NCBI GenBank assembly: GCA_947495575.1
Contig: CANLZL010000001.1
Coordinates: forward strand, 186,001-250,000
Direction of reading: 5' to 3'
Source: an uncultured Nioella sp.
GTDB taxonomy: Bacteria; Pseudomonadota; Alphaproteobacteria; Rhodobacterales; Rhodobacteraceae
DNA length: 64,000 nt
Made by a program: the position numbers and the translations under genes. Below the pieces are notes generated by a model that saw nothing but the letters and a program-made list of their open reading frames with translations, searched no databases and was not told where the DNA came from. Below are positions 44,113-52,380 of the stretch, piece after piece (position 1 is the first letter of the stretch; the number at the start of each line of letters is the position of its first letter).

Positions 44113-45891
44113 CTAGTCAGTGTGTTCAGCCGCAATTGCGTTCTCAAGTTGCTGAAACTTCCGCCAACTACCGAGATGAGTGATGTCATCTGCGCCTTGT
44201 ACGCCAGTCGATTCGACCAGAAATCCATGCACCAGTGGGCCATTTTCAAGCTCCACAGTGCCAATCGAAAGGGGGGATGGGATTCCCTCAAGGAATGAAC
44301 CAACGGCGGCCTTCGGGAGCGCCCAGACCTCGAGGTCAATCTTTGCCCCATTTTCGATCCGGAGGAGGCCTGGTCTTTGCGGCGGTCCCCCGGCCAATGC
44401 ATACAGACGATAGCGCGGCGCAGTACGTGTCGCTTCAAGCAGTCGGCCACCGAGCGACGTAAGTTCTTGGTTCAGCGCCATTCCGGACATATGTGCCCCG
44501 CAGACCGCAATGGCGATTTCGCTGTCGGTGGCGTTTATTGCTGTGGCAGCGACAGTTTCACCAGCAAAGGCCGCCGCGTAGCTTGCCACCAATGCATCCT
44601 GACCGCTTGGCGCCAACAAGGTGATCGACCCAGGGCGTCCGTCGCTGCGTGGTTTCGACGGGACCGCTAAGCCACACATATCCAAGAGGTTCACGAAATT
44701 CGTATAGGTGCCGAGGTTCGAATTTGGTGTCACCGGATCAGCATCCAGATCCGCAACCGAATAGAAGGTGGGGATTGTCGGCACACAGAGCAGATCGACC
44801 TGATCCATCAAAGCTTGTGCCGCCCTTTCCAGCTCTTTCAGGCGGTAGATCCCCCGAAAAGCATCGGCAGCCGACAGCTTTTTGGCTGCGCCGATGATCT
44901 TCGCCGTAGTCGGATGCAAAGCATTCGGTTCGTCCCGCATTAGATCATCGACGACGGTATAACGTTCAGCCACCCACGCCCCTTCGTACAACATTTCCGC
45001 CACTGCATAGAAGGGAGTGAAATCAAGCTCCACAATCGTCGCGCCTTGCGATTTCAACTTTTCAAGATTGCCTGCGAAGCTGGCTGCTTGCACCGTATCA
45101 CCGAAGAAGATGCGTGATTTTGCGTCGGGCACTCCGACCTTGCAGGTTGTTGGTGCGGCCGTCAGTTGTCCGGCTATGATCTTTTTGGAATATGCGTCTT
45201 CGGTATCTTCAGCACAGGCCACCTGAAATACCGCAAAGGCGTCACGCACGTTTGACGCAAAGATCGAAATGGTGTCGAGCGTGCGACAAGCTGGAACAAC
45301 CCCTGACGCCGAAAGCGACCCAAGCGATGGTTTCAAACCGACGATATTGTTCAATGCCGCAGGCACGCGCCCTGAACCTGCAGTGTCCGTGCCAAGTGAA
45401 AAAGTGACAAAGCCATGACCGACGGCAACACCGGAACCGCTTGATGACCCCCCAGGGACAATTTCGGGGTCAATCGCGTTCTTTGGCACGCCAAAAGGTG
45501 AGCGCACTCCAACCAATCCGGTCGCGAATTGATCGAGGTTGGTCTTGCCGATGACCAAGGCGCCGGCCGCTCGCAACTTGCCAACAACAAAGGCATCCTG
45601 ATCAGGCGTATAGGCATAGGAAGGGCATGCGGCGGTTGTTGGGATGCCAGCCACGTCTATATTGTCTTTCGCGACAAAAGGAACGCCCCAAAGCGGATGC
45701 GCATCAGCGGGCGCAGGTAAGGATTCGGCCTCGGCGATCACGTCCTCCATTGGTCGAAGATGAATGAAGATTGCCGGATCGCCAACAGCTTCGATCCGCC
45801 GATATACCTCCCTCACGATGTCCGTTGGGGTTGCGCCAGTTTCGTAGGCTTCGCGCAAAGCGTCGAGCGTTAGGGCCGTGTTATTCATCAT
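44113..45891 (-). CDS. atzF: allophanate hydrolase (AtzF-like)
   Basis: A ~593-residue amidase-signature enzyme with the C-terminal extension of allophanate hydrolase. The N-terminal amidase part has the catalytic Lys in VPFVAKDNIDVAG and GGSSSGSGVAVGHG, TDTAGSGRVPA for the Ser-Ser-Lys triad. The C-terminal ~130 residues (AVCGAHMSGMALNQEL, YALAGGPPQRPGL) are the extra AtzF domain. It splits allophanate (urea-1-carboxylate). No urea carboxylase gene is in the window; the binding-protein-dependent dipeptide-type ABC genes lie upstream, so an imported urea- or biuret-type compound is possible. Start ATG at 45891 is preferred (MMNNTAL). Confidence 0.9.
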   Translation of the reverse strand: MMNNTALTLDALREAYETGATPTDIVREVYRRIEAVGDPAIFIHLRPMEDVIAEAESLPAPADAHPLWGVPFVAKDNIDVAGIPTTAACPSYAYTPDQDAFVVGKLRAAGALVIGKTNLDQFATGLVGVRSPFGVPKNAIDPEIVPGGSSSGSGVAVGHGFVTFSLGTDTAGSGRVPAALNNIVGLKPSLGSLSASGVVPACRTLDTISIFASNVRDAFAVFQVACAEDTEDAYSKKIIAGQLTAAPTTCKVGVPDAKSRIFFGDTVQAASFAGNLEKLKSQGATIVELDFTPFYAVAEMLYEGAWVAERYTVVDDLMRDEPNALHPTTAKIIGAAKKLSAADAFRGIYRLKELERAAQALMDQVDLLCVPTIPTFYSVADLDADPVTPNSNLGTYTNFVNLLDMCGLAVPSKPRSDGRPGSITLLAPSGQDALVASYAAAFAGETVAATAINATDSEIAIAVCGAHMSGMALNQELTSLGGRLLEATRTAPRYRLYALAGGPPQRPGLLRIENGAKIDLEVWALPKAAVGSFLEGIPSPLSIGTVELENGPLVHGFLVESTGVQGADDITHLGSWRKFQQLENAIAAEHTD

Positions 45892-45910
45892 AGTCTTGGT
45901 CTTTCCGTGT

Positions 45911-47539
45911 TCAGGCGGCAACGGGTTCGGGCGGCTGCGGAGCGGCCTCGATCAATGTGCGAGTGTAGGGGTTGCTGGGCTTGTCCATTACGGTCGCTGT
46001 TGGGCCGTGATCCACGATTTCGCCCTGTTTCATCACCAGGACTTTGTCGCAGAGGAGCCTAACGACATTGAGGTCATGGCTGACAAACAGATACGACATA
46101 CCCATATACGCGCGCAGGTCTACCAGGAGATTGAGCACTAAGGCTTGAATGGACACATCGAGCGCGGCGGTTGGTTCATCGAGGATCAGCAGCTTGGGTT
46201 CCAGAGCGATGGCGCGGGCAATACCGACGCGAGCCTTCTGCCCCCCAGACAGTTGATGCGGGAAACGGCTAAGGAGCGATTGTGGCAAACCAACTAAGTC
46301 GGCCAGATCCGATACGCGCGCGGCCAACTTTGTACCACGCATTCCTTCAATCCGCGCCAAAGGCTCTGCAATCGCTGATGCGGCTGTGCCGCGCGGGTTC
46401 AGACTGTCGGTGGCATCTTGAAACACCATCTGGATGTCTCTGCGGGCCGCGTGGCGCATGAAATGCGCTGAGGGGGTAGATGCGATATCGTGACCGTCGA
46501 AAAGGATGTTCCCCGAAGTCGGGTCCTGCAGGCGCACGATCATCTCCGACGTCGTTGATTTGCCACTTCCGCTTTCTCCTACGAGACCGAGGGATTGCCC
46601 AGCATTGATGTCAAATGAAATGCCTTTGACCGCTTGAACGGGGCCGGATTTGCCCGGGTAAGTTTTCACAAGGTCACGCACTTCCAGCAACGGGCGCGCG
46701 TGGACTTTATGAGTGGGTTCCGGGCGACGCGCCTCTGGTGGTAACAGGCTGCGGATCGACGCACCGAGACGTGGCGTAGCGTCCACAAGTTTGCGGGTGT
46801 AGGCGTGGTTGGGCTCGGTGAACATCCTACCTGGTTCCCCCTCCTCAACAATCAATCCGTCTTTCATCACGACGATCCGGTCGCAATACTGCGAGGCAAG
46901 GCCGAGGTCGTGAGTTATCAGGATCATCCCCATTCCGCGCTCTTTCGCGAGGTCACCCACAAGGTCCATGACCGCTTTCTGAGTAGTGATATCCAGGCCG
47001 GTCGTAGGCTCATCTGCGATCAGCAGTTGTGGTTTGCAGGCAAGCGCAATGGCGATGACGATCCGCTGGCACATCCCGCCCGAAAGTTCGAACGGATACG
47101 CCTCATAGCGGGCAGCGGCGTCGTTTATCTTGACCGCTTCGAGTGCTGCGATGGCCTTCGCTTTCGCATCCTGCCGCGTGGCCTGTGCATGACGGATCAA
47201 CACATCCTCGACCTGACGGCCGACGCGCCGGATTGGGTTCAACGCAGCGCGTGGATTCTGAAAGATCATCGAGATTTCCCGACCGCGAATGTCACGCATG
47301 TCCTTTTCAGACGCCGCGCGCAGATCGATCCCGCCATAGGTCACGTCGCCTGTCCGGATTTCTCCACCTGCATCGAGGATGCGCATCAGGGCATACGAGG
47401 TCACAGATTTGCCAGACCCGCTTTCCCCCACAATCCCAAGCGTTTCACCTTTGCTAAGGTTGAGGGAAATGCCACGCACGGCATTCACCTCGCCCTTGCG
47501 GGTCTTGAACGCGACAGAGAGGTCTTTGATGGACAGCAT
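45911..47539 (-). CDS. dipeptide-type ABC transporter, fused double ATPase
   Basis: A 542-residue protein with two ABC ATPase domains in tandem (DppD-like then DppF-like). Domain 1: Walker A GESGSGKSV, signature LSGGMCQR, Walker B LLIADEPTTGLD. Domain 2: GESGSGKST, LSGGQKARV, LLILDEPTAALD. It powers the two permeases and the binding protein encoded upstream. Start ATG at 47539 follows the dppC-like stop by only a few bases. Confidence 0.94.
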   Translation of the reverse strand: MLSIKDLSVAFKTRKGEVNAVRGISLNLSKGETLGIVGESGSGKSVTSYALMRILDAGGEIRTGDVTYGGIDLRAASEKDMRDIRGREISMIFQNPRAALNPIRRVGRQVEDVLIRHAQATRQDAKAKAIAALEAVKINDAAARYEAYPFELSGGMCQRIVIAIALACKPQLLIADEPTTGLDITTQKAVMDLVGDLAKERGMGMILITHDLGLASQYCDRIVVMKDGLIVEEGEPGRMFTEPNHAYTRKLVDATPRLGASIRSLLPPEARRPEPTHKVHARPLLEVRDLVKTYPGKSGPVQAVKGISFDINAGQSLGLVGESGSGKSTTSEMIVRLQDPTSGNILFDGHDIASTPSAHFMRHAARRDIQMVFQDATDSLNPRGTAASAIAEPLARIEGMRGTKLAARVSDLADLVGLPQSLLSRFPHQLSGGQKARVGIARAIALEPKLLILDEPTAALDVSIQALVLNLLVDLRAYMGMSYLFVSHDLNVVRLLCDKVLVMKQGEIVDHGPTATVMDKPSNPYTRTLIEAAPQPPEPVAA

Positions 47540-47543
47540 GGCT

Positions 47544-48437
47544 TCAGGTCCTCTTGCGGGGATCAACGATGTCACGCAGACCGTCGCCGAGCAGGTTGAA
47601 CGTAAAAACGGCCAGCATCAGCCAAAGGCCTGGAAAGACAGCCATCCACCATTCGCCGGAGACGATGAAGTTTGCCCCTTCTGCCACCATGATCCCCCAT
47701 TCCGGGGTCGGTGGACGTACGCCGAGGCCGATGAAGCTGAGGCCCGCCGCATTCAGGATGGCCCAACCAAGGTTGAGGGAGACCTGGACCATCATCGGTG
47801 GCAAAGCGTTTGGGAAGATATGAACTGCGAGAACCCTCAGGTCACTGTTTCCCGCCAGCTTGGCGGCCTGTGCAAAGCCCGCATTGCGGCGGATGTTGAC
47901 CTCGGCGCGCACAAGTCTCGCGTAGAATGGAATGTTGATGATCGCGGTCGCGTAGATGATGTTTTCTATTGTGTTGCCAAGCGCCGCAACAACGCCCATG
48001 GCCAATACAAAAAGCGGGAAGGCCATGATCGTATCGAGTAACCGGTTGAGAACAGCGTCCAACCAGCCGCCCCAGTAGCCCGTGATCGAGCCAAGGATGG
48101 ACCCAATGACAAAGCTGAGTGCCACAGCCGCAACTGAGATGGTTAGATCAAGACGCGTTGCGATAACAACGCGGCTAAACACATCGCGGCCCAGATTGTC
48201 GGTGCCGAACCAGTGATCCCAACTGGGCGCTTCCAGCGCGCGGGCCGCGTTGGTCGCCAAGGGGTCGTAGGGTACAAGTAAAGGACCAAAAAGGGCACAT
48301 CCCATAAAGAAGGCCAACATTGCGAAGGCAAGCATTGTGACCGGGTTGTCCTTCAGGACATATACGATGTGGCCGAGCGTTGTATCGTTTTTTTGTCCAG
48401 CGGTGCGTGAAGGGTGAGGAGCTGTCATGCCGGCCAT
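47544..48437 (-). CDS. dipeptide-type ABC transporter permease (DppC-like)
   Basis: A ~297-residue permease with six hydrophobic segments, DppC-type: an N-terminal PYDPLATNAARALEAPSWDHWFGTDNLGRDVFSRV and the EAA loop RNAGFAQAAKLAGNSDLRVLAVHIFPNALPP. Start at 48437 shares TGATG with the upstream stop; a second ATG at 48428 is possible. The longer open frame upstream is a shadow of the DppB gene. Confidence 0.9.
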   Translation of the reverse strand: MAGMTAPHPSRTAGQKNDTTLGHIVYVLKDNPVTMLAFAMLAFFMGCALFGPLLVPYDPLATNAARALEAPSWDHWFGTDNLGRDVFSRVVIATRLDLTISVAAVALSFVIGSILGSITGYWGGWLDAVLNRLLDTIMAFPLFVLAMGVVAALGNTIENIIYATAIINIPFYARLVRAEVNIRRNAGFAQAAKLAGNSDLRVLAVHIFPNALPPMMVQVSLNLGWAILNAAGLSFIGLGVRPPTPEWGIMVAEGANFIVSGEWWMAVFPGLWLMLAVFTFNLLGDGLRDIVDPRKRT

Positions 48438-49456
48438 CATTTCAATCCGATGCGTGGGTCGATCAGCGCATACGCGATGTCGATGATGAGGTTCAGCACC
48501 ACGAACAAAAGTGCCATGGCCAAAACGAAACCCTGCACAGCAGCATAGTCCGAGACGACCAATGCCTCGACGGCGTAGGAGCCGATGCCGGGCCAGGCGA
48601 AGACTTTCTCGACCAACACATTCGCCCCAAGCGTGAACGAAAAAACCATGCCAAGCGTGGTCACAACGGGCAGAAGCGCGTTGCGAAATGCATAACCGTA
48701 GAGGATTTTGCGACTGCCAAGACCTGCCGCCCGAGCGGTCCGAATGAAATCCGCCGATAGAGCTGAGAGCATCGCAGCGCGTGTCATTCGTGCGATTGGC
48801 GCCAATGTGAAGAGTGCAAGTGTCGTGGCAGGCAGGATCAATTGCTTCAACGCAGCGATCCATGTTTCCAAGTCACCTGCAAGGGCTGCATCGATCAGGT
48901 AGAAGCCGGTGACATGCTGCGGCGAAAGGTAGATGAAATCGAGCCTACCCAGAGGTGATGGCGCCAGCCCGGCGATATAGTAGAAAACGTAGATCAGCGC
49001 GATACCGGTGAAGAAGGTTGGCATCGACACGCCTGCAGTCACCAGAACACGACAAAGATGATCCACCCATGTCCCCGGTCGCGTGGCTGCAAGAACGCCT
49101 AAGGGAATAGCGATGGCACATGAGAGCAGCAGCGCAACCAGTGTCAATTCAAGCGAGGCGGGGAGGCGGGCGGCCAAATCGGACGTCACAGTTTGACCCG
49201 TAGTCAGCGAAGTGCCGAGATCACCGCGCACCAGATCACCGACATAGAAAAAGAACTGTTGGAAGAGAGATTTGTCGAGGCCAAGGGCCTCTCGGATTTC
49301 GGCGATCGACGCCTCATCCGCGGCAGGACCAGCAAAGTATGCTGCCGGGTCGCCAGGCAGGGCGCGGGTGAGCAGGAAGGATATCACCACAACACCCATC
49401 ACAACGGGGATTGCCTGGGCCACCCGGCCCAGGATCATTTTCGAACGGGGACTCAT
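48437..49456 (-). CDS. dipeptide-type ABC transporter permease (DppB-like)
   Basis: A 339-residue inner-membrane permease with about six spans. Landmarks: RALPGDPAAYFAGPAADEASIAEIREALGLDKS and the coupling EAA loop RTARAAGLGSRKILYGYAFRNALLPVVT. It pairs with the DppC-like protein to form the channel. Its start overlaps the binding-protein stop (ATGA). Confidence 0.93.
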   Translation of the reverse strand: MSPRSKMILGRVAQAIPVVMGVVVISFLLTRALPGDPAAYFAGPAADEASIAEIREALGLDKSLFQQFFFYVGDLVRGDLGTSLTTGQTVTSDLAARLPASLELTLVALLLSCAIAIPLGVLAATRPGTWVDHLCRVLVTAGVSMPTFFTGIALIYVFYYIAGLAPSPLGRLDFIYLSPQHVTGFYLIDAALAGDLETWIAALKQLILPATTLALFTLAPIARMTRAAMLSALSADFIRTARAAGLGSRKILYGYAFRNALLPVVTTLGMVFSFTLGANVLVEKVFAWPGIGSYAVEALVVSDYAAVQGFVLAMALLFVVLNLIIDIAYALIDPRIGLK

Positions 49457-51078
49457 CAGGTTGAGGTCGTAGAAAGCGGACGCACATCGAGCTGCCGGTG
49501 AAACCAGAACTCATAACCGTCGGCCCCGTTCATCGCGACATTGAGCGCGGGTTGCCACAGCGGAATACGCGGCAGGTCCTCAAACGCAATCTCGAACATC
49601 CGCATGACATTGGGCGCATAGGCAGGGTTATCCATCGCCATGTGCAATGTGTCATCGACAAGTTGCTCGATTTCCTCGTTGCGGTAATTCGAAGAATTGA
49701 ACAGATGCCCTTCTTTATAGGCCCAGAAGAAATAGTAATCGGGCGTATTAAGCCATCCGCCAAAATTTTCCAGATGCAGCGGCAGGCTCTTTTCGACCAG
49801 CGCCGCGGTGCGCCAATTGGCGCCAGGTATGCGCTCAATCTCGGTGATAATACCGATCTCAGCGAAGGCTTCTTGCATGAGGAGGGCGGTGGGTTCCATC
49901 CAATCGGCAAGACCTAAGCTTATCGACAGTGGCACTTCAAAACCCGAGGCATAGTTTGACGCCGCCATAAGTTCGCGCGCGCGCTCCAAATTGGTTGCGA
50001 AAGGTGAAGGCCGCGGCCAGGCGACATCCGTGATTTCGTCCTCCCCGCCCCACATCGGCACACCACGACCATAAGCGGCGGTCTGGAAAATCGCCTCATA
50101 GGGGATCGCATAGGCAAGCGCCCGGCGGACATTTGCATCTTGGAACGGTTCAAAGGCAAAATTCGGGCACAGGCAGTGGATGCAATTTTCAATGGGCGTA
50201 GAGTAGACATCTATCCCGGCCATGTCTGACAGCTCAGCGGCATCGCGGTTGGGAATGTTGAACGACATCTGAACATCGCCCCGCTCTAGGAGCGCCCGGC
50301 GTGTGGCAGGGCTCGGCACTTCGCGAACGATCACCCGTTCCATGCTTGGCAGGGGACCGCCGACCCACGCGTCATTGCGTTCATAGACCAATTGCTGGCC
50401 CTGTTCCCAACGGGCCACTTTAAACGCTCCGGAGCCTGCTGGCGTGGTGTGGAGATACTCCATGGCCCAGGGATCATCCTCGGTCGCATTGGCCATGGCG
50501 ACTTCGGAGTTGATGATAAACGGAACCGGCACCGCGAGGTCGGGCAAGGTCAGTTTTGACGGCCTGTCGAGCGTAATGACAAATGTTTCCTCATCCACCG
50601 CTTCAAACTGATCGGGGCGCTCCAATCCACCGGCTCTCATTTGAACCGTTGGGAAGCCGCCGGCCGACACCGCCCGATCAAAGGACCATTTCACATCCGC
50701 CGCGGTCACCTTGCGGCCATCCCAAAACGTCGCATCGGACTTGATCTGGAATGTCATGGTCAGGCCATCGTCAGAAATGGTCCAGCTCTCCGCCAGTTCG
50801 GGCTCAATAACAGAGTAATCGTAGGACAACCCGCCACCTGGAGCTTCTTTTGTGCCAAAGCTGACAAGACGGTCGTAGCAATTCACGGCAACCTGATAGG
50901 ATGCTCGGTTCGTTCCGGTGCGGTGCAAGTCAAGGCTGTTGATTGTCTGGCCACTGACCACAACAAGTGTCCCGCTGGATTGGGCTTGCGCTGGCAGCAC
51001 TTTCAAGAAAGGGAGCATGGCCGCACCAACAGTGCCGCCGGTCAGCTTGAGGAAGTTTCTGCGAGAATTATCGTTCAT
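49456..51078 (-). CDS. dipeptide-type ABC transporter substrate-binding protein
   Basis: A 540-residue extracytoplasmic solute-binding protein (SBP family 5). The N-terminus SRRNFLKLTGGTVGAAMLPF has a twin-arginine-like signal; the mature part has LAESWTISDDGLTMTFQIKSDATFWDG, the family's typical core. The start at 51078 follows aaaggacc. It probably binds an oligopeptide, opine or amide compound; the allophanate hydrolase next door hints at a urea-related amide. It is the first gene of the ABC operon. Confidence 0.92.
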   Translation of the reverse strand: MNDNSRRNFLKLTGGTVGAAMLPFLKVLPAQAQSSGTLVVVSGQTINSLDLHRTGTNRASYQVAVNCYDRLVSFGTKEAPGGGLSYDYSVIEPELAESWTISDDGLTMTFQIKSDATFWDGRKVTAADVKWSFDRAVSAGGFPTVQMRAGGLERPDQFEAVDEETFVITLDRPSKLTLPDLAVPVPFIINSEVAMANATEDDPWAMEYLHTTPAGSGAFKVARWEQGQQLVYERNDAWVGGPLPSMERVIVREVPSPATRRALLERGDVQMSFNIPNRDAAELSDMAGIDVYSTPIENCIHCLCPNFAFEPFQDANVRRALAYAIPYEAIFQTAAYGRGVPMWGGEDEITDVAWPRPSPFATNLERARELMAASNYASGFEVPLSISLGLADWMEPTALLMQEAFAEIGIITEIERIPGANWRTAALVEKSLPLHLENFGGWLNTPDYYFFWAYKEGHLFNSSNYRNEEIEQLVDDTLHMAMDNPAYAPNVMRMFEIAFEDLPRIPLWQPALNVAMNGADGYEFWFHRQLDVRPLSTTST

Positions 51079-51164
51079 GACAGGTCCTTTGCGCGTGAGA
51101 AGACTTGCCCAAGACCTGCCACTATCAAGCAGTGCAAACAAATGTTAAGTCTGAAGCATACCGT

Positions 51165-51177
51165 TGCAAAATTTGCA
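51165..51177. promoter_or_regulatory. LysR-type operator (T-N11-A)
   Basis: TGCAAAATTTGCA is a near-perfect dyad that fits the LysR consensus T-N11-A exactly, in the space between the divergent binding-protein and LysR genes. The second LysR gene starts 41 bases later. It is the likely control point for both. Confidence 0.55.
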
Positions 51178-51217
51178 GCGGTCGAAAATTCATCGACAGA
51201 GAAACAGGTCAACCGTC

Positions 51218-52105
51218 ATGCGGCATCTCATCATCTACGACATGATTGAAGCGGTTCATCGCTCTGGCTCGATCCGCAAAGCGGCGGAAGATACCAATAT
51301 TACTGCATCGGCCCTCAACAGACGCATCCAAGCCTTCGAGGCAGAATTCGGCTCAGAGATTTTTGAACGCCTGCCCCGAGGGATGCGCCTGAACCCTGCA
51401 GGAGAGCTCTTGCTCCATCATATCCGCCTGCAACGTCAGGATTTGATCCGTGTCCACGGTCAGGTCGCTGACCTCTCTGGTATCCGCAGGGGCCACGTCA
51501 AAATTGCCTGTTCGCAAGCGCTGCTGCCATACTTTTTGCCCCGCGAAATCTCAAAGTATCGCGCAGAGTTTCCCGATGTGACATTCACCGTCAATGTCCG
51601 CGACCGTATCCAGGCCGAACGCGATTTGGTCAATTTCGAAAGCGATCTAGCACTGGTATTTGAGCCGGCTCACATGGTGGATTTCGAAGTTTTGCACGCC
51701 GTGCATCAACCCGTCATGGCCGTAATGTCGGCCGGACACCCTTTGGCGAACATGGAAAAGTTGCGCCTAAGAGACTGCCTGGAATATGATCTCGTCCTAC
51801 CCGAATCCCAGTTTGGTGTACGGGTGTTGCTGGACCAAGCGTCAGCAAGGTTAGGACGAAAAATTGAACCTGTCCTTGAAACCGACAGCTTTGAAATGGT
51901 CCGACACTTCGCGTCCTACGGACAGGGGATCGGATTTCAGATCCCTGTTGGGCTCAATTCCCTTGCGCGTCCGGACATGTCATTCGTACCCATTGTCGAA
52001 AGAGATGTTTCGGGCGGCGAGCTGTTTCTTGGTCATCTTCGGGGCAGAACATTGCCTGTTGCGGCCCTGAAATTCGCCACTCAAGTTGTCACCGCACTTT
52101 CGTAG
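51218..52105 (+). CDS. LysR family transcriptional regulator
   Basis: A 295-residue LysR regulator: HTH MRHLIIYDMIEAVHRSGSIRKAAEDTNITASALNRRIQAFEAEFGSEIFERLPRGMRL, then an effector domain with RRGHVKIACSQALLPYFLPREI. It diverges from the dipeptide-type ABC/allophanate hydrolase operon and likely regulates it. The ATG at 51218 is chosen because the HTH starts there; an upstream TTG frame crosses the operator. Confidence 0.9.
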   Translation: MRHLIIYDMIEAVHRSGSIRKAAEDTNITASALNRRIQAFEAEFGSEIFERLPRGMRLNPAGELLLHHIRLQRQDLIRVHGQVADLSGIRRGHVKIACSQALLPYFLPREISKYRAEFPDVTFTVNVRDRIQAERDLVNFESDLALVFEPAHMVDFEVLHAVHQPVMAVMSAGHPLANMEKLRLRDCLEYDLVLPESQFGVRVLLDQASARLGRKIEPVLETDSFEMVRHFASYGQGIGFQIPVGLNSLARPDMSFVPIVERDVSGGELFLGHLRGRTLPVAALKFATQVVTALS

Positions 52106-52317
52106 CAAGGAAGTAAATGAACAGTGGACTTGAACTTGTGTGCACCCTTTTGTGGGGGGTGGACCTTGTGCGATTTGATGCCGCGCCTTTGATAGCATTT
52201 ATTCATCAAAGAAGATGAAAAATAGGACTGAAACGGACAGGCGAATTCCGGACTCATGCAGTGCGGATCGCACTGACGAGAGAGCTGACACGCAAGCTGG
52301 TGCAATCAAACCCCGAG
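52106..52317. other. intergenic gap before the repeat-protein terminator
   Basis: These 212 bases lie between the LysR gene and the terminator of the repeat-protein gene. No gene or other structure is apparent. Confidence 0.4.
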
Positions 52318-52365
52318 AAAAAAGCGCCGCGCATCAGTTGCGTATTGCAACGCGATGCGCGGCGC
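52318..52365 (-). terminator. intrinsic terminator of the repeat-protein gene
   Basis: Read on the minus strand, arms GCGCCGCGCATC and GATGCGCGGCGC (52354-52365 / 52324-52335) form a perfect 12-bp stem; an inner gttgc/gcaac pair extends it. Six T residues (the AAAAAA at 52318-52323 on the plus strand) follow. It is a strong terminator 16 bases after the stop. Confidence 0.9.
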
Positions 52366-52380
52366 CGTTTCGAGTCTCGA

